Source: Streptomyces ferrugineus (GTDB taxonomy: Bacteria; Actinomycetota; Actinomycetes; Streptomycetales; Streptomycetaceae). From it: DNA of 64,000 bases. The notes under the pieces were generated by a model. The model saw only the letters and a program-made list of their open reading frames with translations, was not told the DNA's origin and ran no database searches. Of this stretch, positions 1 through 9,403 are shown in pieces. The translations under genes and the position numbers were made by a program. Each line of letters begins with the position of its first letter. The stretch's first letter is position 1. The stretch covers positions 3,472,001 to 3,536,000 of the forward strand of contig NZ_CP063373.1 of NCBI RefSeq assembly GCF_015160855.1, given 5' to 3'.

Positions 1-1112
<1,112 letters not shown>

Positions 1113-1182
1113 TAGAGGCTCGCGTCCACTGTGTTGGTTCTGAGACAACGACCGTGTCATCGTCCGGTCGACAGTTTCATAG

Positions 1183-1302
1183 TGTTTCGGTGGTTATAGC
1201 GTGAGGGAAACGCCCGGTTACATTCCGAACCCGGAAGCTAAGCCTTACAGCGCCGATGGTACTGCAGGGGGGACCCTGTGGGAGAGTAGGACGCCGCCGA
1301 AC
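1183..1302 (+). rRNA. 5S ribosomal RNA
   Basis: About 120 nt, lying about 70 nt after the 23S end, as expected for a 16S-23S-5S operon. It begins GTTTCGGTGGT, carries the conserved CCGAACCCGGAAGCTAAG core and ends ACGCCGCCGAAC, the complement of its 5' end. No tRNA is seen in the 23S-5S spacer or just after 5S. Confidence 0.96.
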
Positions 1303-1309
1303 TCCTTTT

Positions 1310-1357
1310 AGAGCTCTGGCTCTTGGGCATATGCAGCCCAAGAGCCAGAGCTTTTTT
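1310..1357 (+). terminator. rRNA operon terminator
   Basis: A perfect hairpin of about 16 bp (arm AGCTCTGGCTCTTGGG and its complement, loop about 9 nt) is followed directly by TTTTTT. It lies eight bases after 5S, so it is the intrinsic terminator of the rRNA operon. T-tracts are rare at terminators in such GC-rich genomes, so this is an unusually strong one. Confidence 0.93.
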
Positions 1358-1413
1358 GCGTTGAGGTAGGGTCAGGGAGCATCGTAGGTACGTTTCCCAC
1401 AGGAGGCCCCCGG

Positions 1414-2022
1414 GTGGAGGTCCAGGAGACCCGTGTCCAGACGGACCGGGTCCTCACCATCCCCAACATCCTCAGCATGGCGCGGCTGCTTGGCGTGCCG
1501 CTGTTCCTGTGGCTGATCCTCAGGCCCGAGTTCGGCGGGCCGAAGAGCGATGGCTGGGCCCTTCTGGTGTTGGCTCTGAGCGGCATCAGTGACTACCTGG
1601 ACGGCAAGCTCGCGCGGCGCTGGAACCAGATCAGCAGCCTCGGCCGGCTTCTCGATCCGGCGGCCGACCGGCTCTACATTCTCTCGACATTGGTCGGTCT
1701 CACCTGGCGCGAGATTCTGCCGATCTGGTTGACCGCTGTACTTTTGGCGCGAGAGCTGCTTCTGCTGGTGATGGTGGGCATCCTCAGGCGTCATGGCTAT
1801 CCGCCGCCGCAGGTGAACTTCCTTGGGAAGGCGGCCACGTTCAACCTGATGTATGCCTTCCCGTTGCTGTTGCTCAGTGACGGAAGTGGATGGATCGCGT
1901 CACTCGCTGCTATTTTCGGATGGGCGTTCGCCGGATGGGGTACGACGCTGTACTGGTGGGCAGGAGTCCTCTACGTGGTACAAGTCCGCCGTCTGGTCCG
2001 AGCGGACGCCATGGCCGAGTGA
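1414..2022 (+). CDS. CDP-alcohol phosphatidyltransferase family membrane protein
   Basis: 202 aa, starting at GTG after AGGAGG at 1401-1406. The family signature is complete at residues 63-85: DG-x2-AR-x8-G-x3-D-x3-D (D63, G64, A67, R68, G77, D81, D85). These aspartates bind metal and CDP-alcohol. Hydrophobic stretches near residues 20-40, 48-60, 85-120 and 130-185 fit a polytopic membrane enzyme. The family joins a phosphatidyl group from CDP-diacylglycerol to an alcohol such as glycerol-3-phosphate or an inositol phosphate. Which alcohol is used here cannot be read from the sequence. It precedes the ManC-like gene by 114 bp on the same strand. Confidence 0.88.
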   Translation: MEVQETRVQTDRVLTIPNILSMARLLGVPLFLWLILRPEFGGPKSDGWALLVLALSGISDYLDGKLARRWNQISSLGRLLDPAADRLYILSTLVGLTWREILPIWLTAVLLARELLLLVMVGILRRHGYPPPQVNFLGKAATFNLMYAFPLLLLSDGSGWIASLAAIFGWAFAGWGTTLYWWAGVLYVVQVRRLVRADAMAE

Positions 2023-2136
2023 ACCCGCGGATTGAACGGGCGTAACGGCTCGATGGCCCGCGGCGGAAAAGTGCGGGACAATCTGGACGGGTGAAGTCGG
2101 CTAGACCGTCGTCTCTTCGAGGAGGACGCTTCCGAC

Positions 2137-4632
2137 ATGAAGGCCGTCGTGATGGCCGGAGGCGAAGGCACACGCCTTCGTCCCATGACCTCAAGCATGC
2201 CCAAGCCGCTCCTGCCGGTGGCCAACCGGCCGATCATGGAGCACGTTCTGCGGCTGCTCAAAAGGCATGGTCTGAATGAGACCGTCGTGACCGTGCAGTT
2301 CTTGGCTTCGCTGGTCAAGAACTACTTCGGTGACGGTGAAGAGCTCGGAATGGAGCTCAGCTATGCCAATGAGGAGAAGCCACTCGGTACCGCCGGAAGC
2401 GTCAAGAACGCCGAAGAGGCGTTGAAGGACGATGCCTTCCTCGTCATCTCCGGCGATGCCCTGACCGACTTCGACCTCACCGAGCTGATCAACTTCCACA
2501 AGGAAAAGGGTGCGCTCGTCACCGTCTGTCTGACGCGGGTGCCCAATCCGCTGGAATTCGGCATCACGATTGTCGATGAGGAGGGCAAGGTCGAGCGCTT
2601 CCTCGAGAAACCGACCTGGGGGCAGGTCTTCTCGGACACCGTGAACACCGGAATCTATGTCATGGAGCCCGAGGTCTTCGACTACGTCGAGCCCGATGTT
2701 CCCGTGGACTGGTCCGGCGATGTCTTCCCTCAGCTGATGAAGGAGGGCAAGCCGATCTACGGGTATGTCGCGGAGGGGTATTGGGAGGACGTCGGTACCC
2801 ACGAGAGCTACGTGAAGGCGCAGGCCGACGTCCTGGAGGGCAAGGTCGACGTCGAGATCGACGGCTTCGAGCTCTCCCCGGGTGTATGGGTGGCGGAAGG
2901 TGCTGAGGTGCATCCCGACGCCGTCCTCCGTGGGCCGCTGTACATCGGGGACTACGCCAAGGTCGAGGCCGGGACAGAAATCCGGGAGCACACGGTCGTC
3001 GGCTCCAACGTCGTCGTGAAGAGCGGAGCCTTTCTGCACAAGGCTGTCGTCCACGACAACGTGTACGTCGGGCAGCACAGCAATCTGCGCGGGTGCGTCG
3101 TCGGAAAGAACACCGACATCATGCGTGCCGCTCGGATCGAGGACGGCGCGGTCATCGGTGACGAGTGTCTGATCGGTGAGGAATCGATCGTTCAGGGGAA
3201 CGTGCGGGTCTATCCGTTCAAGACCATCGAGGCCGGCGCCTTCGTCAACACCTCGGTGATCTGGGAGTCGAGGGGCCAGGCGCATCTCTTCGGTGCCCGC
3301 GGGGTCTCCGGGATCCTGAACGTGGAGATCACGCCCGAACTCGCCGTGCGCCTGGCCGGCGCCTATGCGACGACCCTGAAGAAGGGCTCCACCGTCACCA
3401 CGGCCCGCGACCACTCCCGTGGTGCCCGGGCGCTGAAGCGGGCGGTCATCTCCGCGCTCCAGGCCAGCGCCATCGACGTACGCGATCTGGAGAACGTACC
3501 GCTGCCCGTGGCGCGGCAGCAGACCGCGCGAGGCAGCGCCGGCGGGATCATGATCCGGACGACGCCCGGGGTGCCGGATTCCGTCGACATCATGTTCTTC
3601 GACGGGCAGGGAGCCGACCTGTCGCAGGCCAGTCAGCGGAAGCTGGACCGGGTCTTCGCCAGGCAGGAGTACCGGCGTGCGTTCCCGGGAGAGATCGGGG
3701 ACCTGCATTTTCCGGCGAGTGTCTTCGACTCGTACACCGGGTCGTTGCTGCGGAACGTCGATACGACCGGGATCTCGGAATCGGGGCTCAAGGTCGTGGT
3801 CGATGCGTCGAACGGCAGTGCCGGACTCGTCCTGCCCAGTCTGCTCGGGAAGCTCGGAGTCGATTCGCTGACCATTAACCCCGGTCTCGACGAGTCCAGG
3901 CCCACGGAGTCGGCGGATACGCGGCGGTCGGGGCTGGTGCGGCTGGGAGAGATCGTGGCGTCCGCGCGGGCTGCCTTCGGGGTGCGGTTCGACCCGGTCG
4001 GTGAGCGGCTGTCGCTGGTCGACGAGAAGGGGCGGATCGTCGAGGACGACCGGGCCCTGCTGGTCATGCTCGACCTGGTGGCCGCTGAGCGCCGTAGCGG
4101 CCGGGTGGCGCTGCCGGTGACCACCACGAGGATCGCCGAGCAGGTGGCGGCGTATCACGGGACACAGGTGGAGTGGACGACGACGTCGCCCGACGACCTG
4201 ACCAGGGTGGGTCGCGACGACACGACGATCTTCGGTGGTGACGGCAGGGGCGGGTTCATCGTCCCGGAGTTCAGCAGCGTCTTCGACGGTACGGCGGCCT
4301 TCGTACGGCTGATCGGGCTGGTGGCGCGGACGCAGCTCACGCTGAGCCAGATCGACGCGCGGATCCCGCGGGCGCATGTCATCAAGCGGGATCTTGCGAC
4401 TCCCTGGGCGGTCAAGGGGCTGGTGATGCGCCGGGTCGTGGAGGAGGCCGGGGATCGCTTTGTCGACACGACTGATGGTGTGCGGGTCGTGGAGACCGAC
4501 GGGCGCTGGGTGATGGTGCTGCCGGACCCGGCGGAAGCGGTCACTCACCTGTGGGCCGAGGGACCGGACGACGCGTCCGCGCAGGCCCTGCTCGACGAGT
4601 GGTCGGCGGTCGTGGACAGCGCAGGCCGGTAG
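2137..4632 (+). CDS. manC: ManC-like mannose-1-phosphate guanylyltransferase with degenerate phosphomannomutase domain
   Basis: 831 aa, ATG start after GAGGAGG. Residues 1-230 are a sugar-1-phosphate nucleotidyltransferase: the signature GGEGTRLRPMT is followed by PKPLLPV, and a DALTDFD metal motif comes later. Residues about 250-365 are a left-handed beta-helix of hexapeptide repeats. Residues about 380-831 resemble phosphomannomutase, but the active-site parts are changed. The phosphoserine loop TASHNP is replaced by RTTPGV (474-479), the metal loop DGDGDR by DPVGER (619-624), and the sugar loop GGExSGH by GGDGRGG (700-706). It likely makes an NDP-hexose such as GDP-mannose for glycosylation, with the C-terminal domain structural or regulatory. 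The nucleotide and sugar are inferred from family. Confidence 0.87.
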   Translation: MKAVVMAGGEGTRLRPMTSSMPKPLLPVANRPIMEHVLRLLKRHGLNETVVTVQFLASLVKNYFGDGEELGMELSYANEEKPLGTAGSVKNAEEALKDDAFLVISGDALTDFDLTELINFHKEKGALVTVCLTRVPNPLEFGITIVDEEGKVERFLEKPTWGQVFSDTVNTGIYVMEPEVFDYVEPDVPVDWSGDVFPQLMKEGKPIYGYVAEGYWEDVGTHESYVKAQADVLEGKVDVEIDGFELSPGVWVAEGAEVHPDAVLRGPLYIGDYAKVEAGTEIREHTVVGSNVVVKSGAFLHKAVVHDNVYVGQHSNLRGCVVGKNTDIMRAARIEDGAVIGDECLIGEESIVQGNVRVYPFKTIEAGAFVNTSVIWESRGQAHLFGARGVSGILNVEITPELAVRLAGAYATTLKKGSTVTTARDHSRGARALKRAVISALQASAIDVRDLENVPLPVARQQTARGSAGGIMIRTTPGVPDSVDIMFFDGQGADLSQASQRKLDRVFARQEYRRAFPGEIGDLHFPASVFDSYTGSLLRNVDTTGISESGLKVVVDASNGSAGLVLPSLLGKLGVDSLTINPGLDESRPTESADTRRSGLVRLGEIVASARAAFGVRFDPVGERLSLVDEKGRIVEDDRALLVMLDLVAAERRSGRVALPVTTTRIAEQVAAYHGTQVEWTTTSPDDLTRVGRDDTTIFGGDGRGGFIVPEFSSVFDGTAAFVRLIGLVARTQLTLSQIDARIPRAHVIKRDLATPWAVKGLVMRRVVEEAGDRFVDTTDGVRVVETDGRWVMVLPDPAEAVTHLWAEGPDDASAQALLDEWSAVVDSAGR

Positions 4633-4731
4633 GGCGCAGAGCACGCGCGCGTGCCGGGCAGGGTGTCCTCAAGGGGGCCTGTCCGGCACGTGGGTGGGGC
4701 CATTCGGAGGTAGTGGTCGCGGCGTGCGACG

Positions 4732-5646
4732 ATGTGCGGCATGCCGCAGCAGCCCCCCGTTCGGAGCACACCTACGCCCCCTGCGCGCCCGGACGCGTCC
4801 ATGTCGCTGCTCACGAACGTCATGGATCACAGCCTCGACGACGGGTACGCCGAGGCTGCGGCGCGCAAGAGGGCGGCCGGGGACGGGGGCCTGCCCAAGA
4901 CGCTCAGGGCGAAGCTGGGGCTCGCCGTCGGCCTGGTGCTCGCCGCACTCGTGGTGACCGTGGGAGCGGCGCAGGCGCGCGTCGCGGCGCCCGTCGTAGC
5001 CAAGGAGCGCGAGGAACTGATCGACCGGATCGACCGTGAGACAACCGCGGCGGACAAGCTGGAGGACACCGTCGACGAGCTGCGCGGCGAGGTGAGCGCA
5101 CGGCAGCGCGAGGCCCTGAAGACGGCGGGTGGCAGCGACGGGACCGAGCTCGTGGGCATCCTGGCGGGCGCCGTGGAGGTGCACGGGCCCGGTGTGAAGC
5201 TGGTCGTGAACGACGCCAAGGAAGCGGGCACGGACGGCGACGGCGACCCACGCGGGACGTCCGGGTTCTCCGACACCGGGCGGGTGCGTGACCGCGATAT
5301 GCAGCGTGTCGTGAACGGCCTGTGGGAGTCGGGTGCCGAGGCGATCTCGATCAATGGACAGCGGCTGACCGCCCTGTCGGCGATCAGGGCCGCCGGTGAC
5401 GCGATACTGGTCGACAACAAGCCGCTGGTTCCGCCGTACACGGTGCTCGCGGTGGGGGACGGGGAGCGGCTGAGCCGCAGGTTCCAGGACAGCGCCGACG
5501 GGCTGTACCTGGACGCCCTGCAGGAGAGCTTCGGGATCAGGACCAACATCTCCGTCCAGGACGACCTCCGGCTGCCCGCCGCACCGAGCGTGACCGTACG
5601 TACAGCACAGCCGAACACCGAGAACAGCGAGAAGGGCACATCGTGA
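4732..5646 (+). CDS. DUF881 family membrane-anchored protein
   Basis: 304 aa. One membrane helix at about residues 62-82 follows a 60-residue cytoplasmic part. Then comes a short coiled coil (about 90-125) and the DUF881 extracytoplasmic domain with GVKLVVND, VNGLWESGAEAISINGQRL and YTVLAVGD. The family is typical of Gram-positive envelopes and is found beside Sbp. Its biochemical role is not established. The start is uncertain: ATG 4732 and ATG 4741 are in frame and neither has a well-spaced ribosome binding site (CGGAGG lies 21 nt upstream of 4732). The stop overlaps the next start as GTGA. Confidence 0.85.
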   Translation: MCGMPQQPPVRSTPTPPARPDASMSLLTNVMDHSLDDGYAEAAARKRAAGDGGLPKTLRAKLGLAVGLVLAALVVTVGAAQARVAAPVVAKEREELIDRIDRETTAADKLEDTVDELRGEVSARQREALKTAGGSDGTELVGILAGAVEVHGPGVKLVVNDAKEAGTDGDGDPRGTSGFSDTGRVRDRDMQRVVNGLWESGAEAISINGQRLTALSAIRAAGDAILVDNKPLVPPYTVLAVGDGERLSRRFQDSADGLYLDALQESFGIRTNISVQDDLRLPAAPSVTVRTAQPNTENSEKGTS

Positions 5647-5975
5647 TCGCCGTACTGGGCCTCGTCGTGGGAGTCGTGGCCGGACTGTTGGTCCGGCCTG
5701 AGGTTCCGGCGGTCGTCGAGCCTTACCTGCCGATCGCCGTCGTGGCGGCTCTCGACGCCGTCTTCGGAGGGCTGCGGGCCATGCTCGACGGGATCTTCGA
5801 CGACAAGGTCTTCGTCGTGTCGTTCCTGTCCAACGTGGTCGTGGCCGCGCTGATCGTGTTCCTGGGCGACAAGTTGGGTGTGGGGGCGCAGCTGTCCACG
5901 GGTGTCGTCGTCGTCCTCGGCATCCGGATCTTCTCCAACGCCGCGGCGATTCGCCGGCACGTGTTCCGGGCGTGA
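5643..5975 (+). CDS. sbp: Small basic protein family (DUF1290, Sbp)
   Basis: 110 aa, with three hydrophobic segments (1-18, 24-45 and 58-98) and a basic C-terminus (RRHVFRA). GTG overlaps the TGA of the preceding DUF881 gene, and its own stop overlaps the start of the next DUF881 gene, so the three are translationally coupled. It is homologous to Bacillus Sbp (DUF1290), which lies next to cell-division genes. The family has no known enzymatic activity. The DUF881-Sbp-DUF881 order suggests one membrane complex (inference). Confidence 0.88.
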   Translation: MIAVLGLVVGVVAGLLVRPEVPAVVEPYLPIAVVAALDAVFGGLRAMLDGIFDDKVFVVSFLSNVVVAALIVFLGDKLGVGAQLSTGVVVVLGIRIFSNAAAIRRHVFRA

Positions 5976-6832
5976 GGCCGATGAGCGACCACGACGAGAC
6001 ACCGGAGAACAGGTTCCGCAAGGAGCTGCCCGACGAGGTGCCGGCGGGTGCGGCCGAGGCCGAGAGGGACCCCGGGAGCGCGGTGCCGGCCGACGAGCAG
6101 CAGGACGGGCTGACCGGTCGGCAGCGGCTCGCGAAGGGGCTGTGGCCGCCTCGTGTGACCCGGGCCCAACTGATCGTCGCCCTGCTGCTGTTCGGCCTCG
6201 GGTTCGGTCTGGCCGTCCAGGTCGCGTCGAACAGCGACAGCGACACCGCTCTGCGCGGCGCACGTCAGGAAGATCTCGTTCGCATCCTCGATGAACTCGA
6301 CGACCGTACTCAGCGTCTTGAGGACGAGAAGCAGGGTCTCGAGAAGCAGCGGGACGAACTGGAGAACAGTTCGAACCAGGCCGAGGAGGCCCGCAAGCAG
6401 ACCATCGAGAAGGAGAGGCAACTCGGCATTCTGGCGGGCACGGTGGCCGCGCAGGGGCCCGGCATCACGATGACCATCGACGACACGAAGGGTACGGTCG
6501 AGGCGAACATGTTGCTCGACGCGATCCAGGAGCTGCGCGCCGCGGGCGCGGAGGGGATCCAGGTGAACGGCGTGCGCGTGGTCGCCGGCACGTACCTCAC
6601 CGATTCCGGCAACAGCGTGAGCGTCGACGGGAACAAGATCAACGCGCCCTATCGTTTCAAGGTCATCGGCAAGCCGCAGGATCTCGAGCCGGCGCTCAAC
6701 ATCCCTGGAGGCGTGGTGCAGACCCTCGAGAAGGAGCAGGCCACCGTGACGATCGAGAGGTCGGACAAGATCGTCGTGGATGCCTTGCGAGCGGCGAAGC
6801 GGCCTGACTACGCTCGGTCGTCCTCCCAGTGA
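5972..6832 (+). CDS. DUF881 family membrane-anchored protein (second copy)
   Basis: 286 aa from GTG 5972, which overlaps the sbp stop; ATG 5981 is an equally possible start. An acidic cytoplasmic N-terminus (1-60) is followed by one membrane helix (66-86), a highly charged coiled coil (about 95-145, LEDEKQGLEKQRDELE) and the DUF881 domain (GILAGTVAAQGPGITMTIDD, RAAGAEGIQVNGVRVVAGTY). The domain is homologous to the gene at 4732 but the N-terminus differs, so the pair is an old duplication rather than a recent copy. Probable third member of an envelope complex with Sbp. Confidence 0.87.
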   Translation: MRPMSDHDETPENRFRKELPDEVPAGAAEAERDPGSAVPADEQQDGLTGRQRLAKGLWPPRVTRAQLIVALLLFGLGFGLAVQVASNSDSDTALRGARQEDLVRILDELDDRTQRLEDEKQGLEKQRDELENSSNQAEEARKQTIEKERQLGILAGTVAAQGPGITMTIDDTKGTVEANMLLDAIQELRAAGAEGIQVNGVRVVAGTYLTDSGNSVSVDGNKINAPYRFKVIGKPQDLEPALNIPGGVVQTLEKEQATVTIERSDKIVVDALRAAKRPDYARSSSQ

Positions 6833-7022
6833 ACCGGGGGTGCATGGGGGCCGTCCGGGGAGGGCATGAGGTTGCGGGGGGTCGGCGCACCGAATGGGTG
6901 GTGCGTGGTGGAAACTGTCTGGTGGAGACGGACGTTGTAAGGATGTCCGAGTCGGCCAGAGAGTGCAGTCAGGGTTCGTCCTGCCCCACGGGCGGGTCTG
7001 TTTCGGTCAAGGGGAATCGCCC

Positions 7023-7799
7023 GTGAAGTTGTTTGCGAAGTTGTTCGGCAAGAGCGCGCGAGAGGACAACGCCAACGCGACCGCTCGTCACCGCGCGCAG
7101 GGGGACGAGGATGCGCAGCGCCCGCTGTTCAGGGACCAGGTATCTGGGCCGGGCGGTGACATTTCCGGAGGTCAGGGCGCGCCGTCGGTTGACCCTGACC
7201 AGTCCGGCGGCATAGGTTTCGGGCAACCGTCAACCTCAAGTACGGGTGGAGGGTTTTCCCCGATGTCGGCCCTGGTGTGTACGAGGTGCGGTAACCGCAA
7301 CGCGGAGAACAGCCGGTTCTGTTCCAACTGCGGCGCCCCGCTGCGGAGCGGTGCGGCGGCCGAGCGTCCGTCCGAGACCACCTCCACGATCTCCATCTCC
7401 GGTCTCGAGGCCTACGACGCCGAGGCCACCGGCCAGACGCCGATCCCGGCGCTGTCGCCCGAGGCCCAGGCAGCCGTCGACGCGCTGCCGCTGGGCTCCG
7501 CGCTGCTGGTGGTGCGCCGCGGGCCGAACTCGGGCAGCCGCTTCCTCCTGGACGGCGATCTGACCACGGCCGGTCGCCACCCGCAGAGCGACATCTTCCT
7601 GGACGACGTGACGGTCTCGCGTCGGCACGTGGAGTTCCGTCGCGCTCAGGACGGCTCGTTCACGGTGGCCGATGTCGGCAGTCTGAACGGCACATACGTC
7701 AACCGCGAGCGGATCGACCAGGTCGCTCTGAACAACGGCGACGAGGTGCAGATCGGCAAGTACCGGCTGGTCTTCTACGCGAGCCAGCGGGGCTACTGA
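7023..7799 (+). CDS. GarA-like FHA domain protein with zinc ribbon
   Basis: 258 aa from GTG 7023, preceded by AAGGGGA; upstream in-frame codons lack a ribosome binding site. Order: basic N-terminus MKLFAKLFGK, disordered linker, zinc ribbon with CxxC pairs (C86, C89, C100, C103), the ETTST motif at 118-122, then an FHA domain (GRHPQSDI 184-191, SRRH 199-202, NGTYVN 222-227). In GarA/OdhI, a Ser/Thr kinase phosphorylates the ETTST threonines and the FHA domain then binds its own tail, releasing 2-oxoglutarate dehydrogenase and glutamate enzymes. The same switch is likely here. A second in-frame ATG at 7263 has its own GGTGGAGGG and could make a short form starting at the zinc ribbon. Confidence 0.88.
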   Translation: MKLFAKLFGKSAREDNANATARHRAQGDEDAQRPLFRDQVSGPGGDISGGQGAPSVDPDQSGGIGFGQPSTSSTGGGFSPMSALVCTRCGNRNAENSRFCSNCGAPLRSGAAAERPSETTSTISISGLEAYDAEATGQTPIPALSPEAQAAVDALPLGSALLVVRRGPNSGSRFLLDGDLTTAGRHPQSDIFLDDVTVSRRHVEFRRAQDGSFTVADVGSLNGTYVNRERIDQVALNNGDEVQIGKYRLVFYASQRGY

Positions 7800-7840
7800 C
7801 CCTCCCCCGGAGCCCGTCCGGGGAGACCCAGGGAAGGTCC

Positions 7841-8578
7841 ATGCTGAAAACACCGAGCGGCGGTGCCGGTCATGGCACCGCCGCCACGGACAGTCGGCTG
7901 ATGAGCATCGGCACGGTGCTGAACGTGCTGCGCGCGGAGTTCCCTGACATCACCATCTCCAAGATCCGCTTCCTGGAGTCGGAGGGCCTGGTCGAGCCAC
8001 AGCGAACCCCCTCGGGGTATCGCAAGTTCAGCGCACAGGACGTCGAGCGGCTCGGTCACGTCCTGCGGATGCAGCGGGACCACTATCTGCCGCTCAAGGT
8101 GATCCGGGAGCACCTGGACGCCATGGAGCGCGGAGAGGCGGCACCCCTGCCCACCCTGTGCCGCCAGCGGGACGGAGAAACGGTCCTGGAGCCCGTCGAG
8201 GGCCCCACGGCGGCCCGGGTAGGACGGGCCGAACTGCTGGCCGCCGCCGAGATCGGTGAGCGGGAGCTCGCGGAGTGGGAGTCGTACGGCCTGATCACCG
8301 CGCTGCCGGACGGGGCGTACGACGCGGAGGCGGTCACCGTGGCCTCGCTCGTGGTCGAGCTGGGGCGGTTCGGGATCGAGCCGAGGCATCTTCGGGCGAT
8401 GAAGGCCGCGGCCGACCGTGAGGCCGGGCTCGTGGACCAGGTCGTGGCACCGCTGAGGCGGCATCGCAACCCGCAGACCAGGGCTCATGCCGAGGCGCGC
8501 GCCAAGGAGCTGGCGGGGCTCACCGTGAAGCTGCACGCCGCGCTCGTGCAGACCGCACTCGGGGTACGGCTGCCCTGA
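7841..8578 (+). CDS. ftsR: MerR family regulator FtsR
   Basis: 245 aa, ATG after GGGAAGG. The N-terminal winged helix-turn-helix (residues about 19-90) contains TISKIRFLESEGLVEPQRTPSGYRKF, the FtsR-type recognition region, followed by a dimerisation helix and a C-terminal helical domain. In Corynebacterium, FtsR activates ftsZ transcription; the same target is inferred here, not shown. It lies directly after the FHA gene (41 bp gap) and before the bifunctional nuclease gene, the conserved actinobacterial order. Confidence 0.87.
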   Translation: MLKTPSGGAGHGTAATDSRLMSIGTVLNVLRAEFPDITISKIRFLESEGLVEPQRTPSGYRKFSAQDVERLGHVLRMQRDHYLPLKVIREHLDAMERGEAAPLPTLCRQRDGETVLEPVEGPTAARVGRAELLAAAEIGERELAEWESYGLITALPDGAYDAEAVTVASLVVELGRFGIEPRHLRAMKAAADREAGLVDQVVAPLRRHRNPQTRAHAEARAKELAGLTVKLHAALVQTALGVRLP

Positions 8579-8651
8579 GCGGGGCATGCACAGGGAGGCC
8601 GGATCGGCCACCCGTTCTCTGCCCGACTACCCAAACGTCCCGAGCACGGCC

Positions 8652-8657
8652 TAGGGT
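8652..8657 (+). promoter_or_regulatory. Candidate -10 element, leaderless promoter
   Basis: TAGGGT ends 6 nt before the GTG start of the bifunctional nuclease gene and no ribosome binding site is present. This fits transcription starting at the start codon. No convincing -35 element is seen. Confidence 0.45.
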
Positions 8658-8663
8658 TGCTGT

Positions 8664-9137
8664 GTGAACGAGCTCGATGTCGTAGGTGTCCGGGTCGAAA
8701 TGCCCTCCAACCAACCGATCGTGCTCCTGCGCGAAGTGGGAGGCGACCGTTACCTCCCCATCTGGATCGGGCCGGGGGAGGCGACGGCGATCGCCTTTGC
8801 CCAGCAGGGCATGGCCCCCGCGCGACCGCTGACCCACGACCTGTTCAAGGACGTGTTGGAGGCCGTCGGTCAGGAGCTCACCGAAGTGCGCATCACCGAC
8901 CTGCGTGAGGGCGTCTTCTACGCGGAGCTGGTGTTCGCCAGCGGCGTCGAGGTGAGCGCCCGCCCGTCCGATGCCATAGCCCTGGCCCTGCGCACCGGAA
9001 CGCCGATCTACGGCAGCGACGGGGTGCTCGACGACGCCGGCATCGCGATTCCGGACGAGCAGGAGGACGAGGTGGAGAAGTTCCGCGAGTTCCTCGACCA
9101 GATCTCGCCCGAGGACTTCGGCACCAGCAGCCAGTGA
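8664..9137 (+). CDS. Bifunctional nuclease family protein (DUF151)
   Basis: 157 aa, GTG start, apparently leaderless. The DUF151 core is present: LPIWIGPGEATAIA, RPLTHDLFKDVLEAVG, EVRITDLREGVFYAELVF, then RPSDAIALALRTGTPIY. It ends with an acidic tail (EDEVEKFREFLDQISPEDF) typical of actinobacterial members. Plant homologues have RNase and DNase activity, but the function of bacterial members between FtsR and the second MerR regulator is unknown. Confidence 0.88.
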   Translation: MNELDVVGVRVEMPSNQPIVLLREVGGDRYLPIWIGPGEATAIAFAQQGMAPARPLTHDLFKDVLEAVGQELTEVRITDLREGVFYAELVFASGVEVSARPSDAIALALRTGTPIYGSDGVLDDAGIAIPDEQEDEVEKFREFLDQISPEDFGTSSQ

Positions 9138-9317
9138 TAGGGCGTGGGCGGTACCCGGCGGACTTGCGGTGCGTGGGGGTGCGGTCCACAGTCGGTTACG
9201 GCGCAAAATGCCGGTATTCGCCGGCGGCGAGCGAGAGCGTCCTCAGGCCTGCTTCGAGCGCATTCGGCTAGCCTTTCCCCGCGGTGGGGTACGGGAAACC
9301 ACTCCTAGGGTGATTAT

Positions 9318-9335
9318 CACTCGGCGTGCCGAGTG
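9318..9335 (+). promoter_or_regulatory. Inverted repeat upstream of MerR promoter
   Basis: Perfect 8-bp inverted repeat CACTCGGC-gt-GCCGAGTG, ending 9 bp before the -35 hexamer of the promoter at 9345. Possible operator or activator site for the MerR gene; the binding protein is unknown. Confidence 0.4.
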
Positions 9336-9344
9336 TGGCGATCG

Positions 9345-9373
9345 TTGACGCACCCCGGGTGACTGCCTACCGT
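9345..9373 (+). promoter_or_regulatory. Sigma-70 type promoter of MerR gene
   Basis: TTGACG, 17-bp spacer, TACCGT: close to the HrdB consensus. It ends 30 bp before GTG 9404, which decides that start over the in-frame GTG at 9326 lying upstream of the promoter. Confidence 0.7.
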
Positions 9374-9403
9374 CGAGAAGGCAGGTCAAGGACGGAGGTC
9401 GGC

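Noticed and set aside
1113..1413. tRNA genes next to the rRNA operon
   Set aside because: No cloverleaf or TTCRA arm found near 5S other than 5S itself.
2191..4644. 817-codon open frame antisense to manC
   Set aside because: Compositional shadow: runs exactly over manC, no start context, no family match, biased residues.
9326..9403. Upstream start for the MerR gene (GTG 9326)
   Set aside because: Lies before the TTGACG-N17-TACCGT promoter; GTG 9404 has GGAGG.
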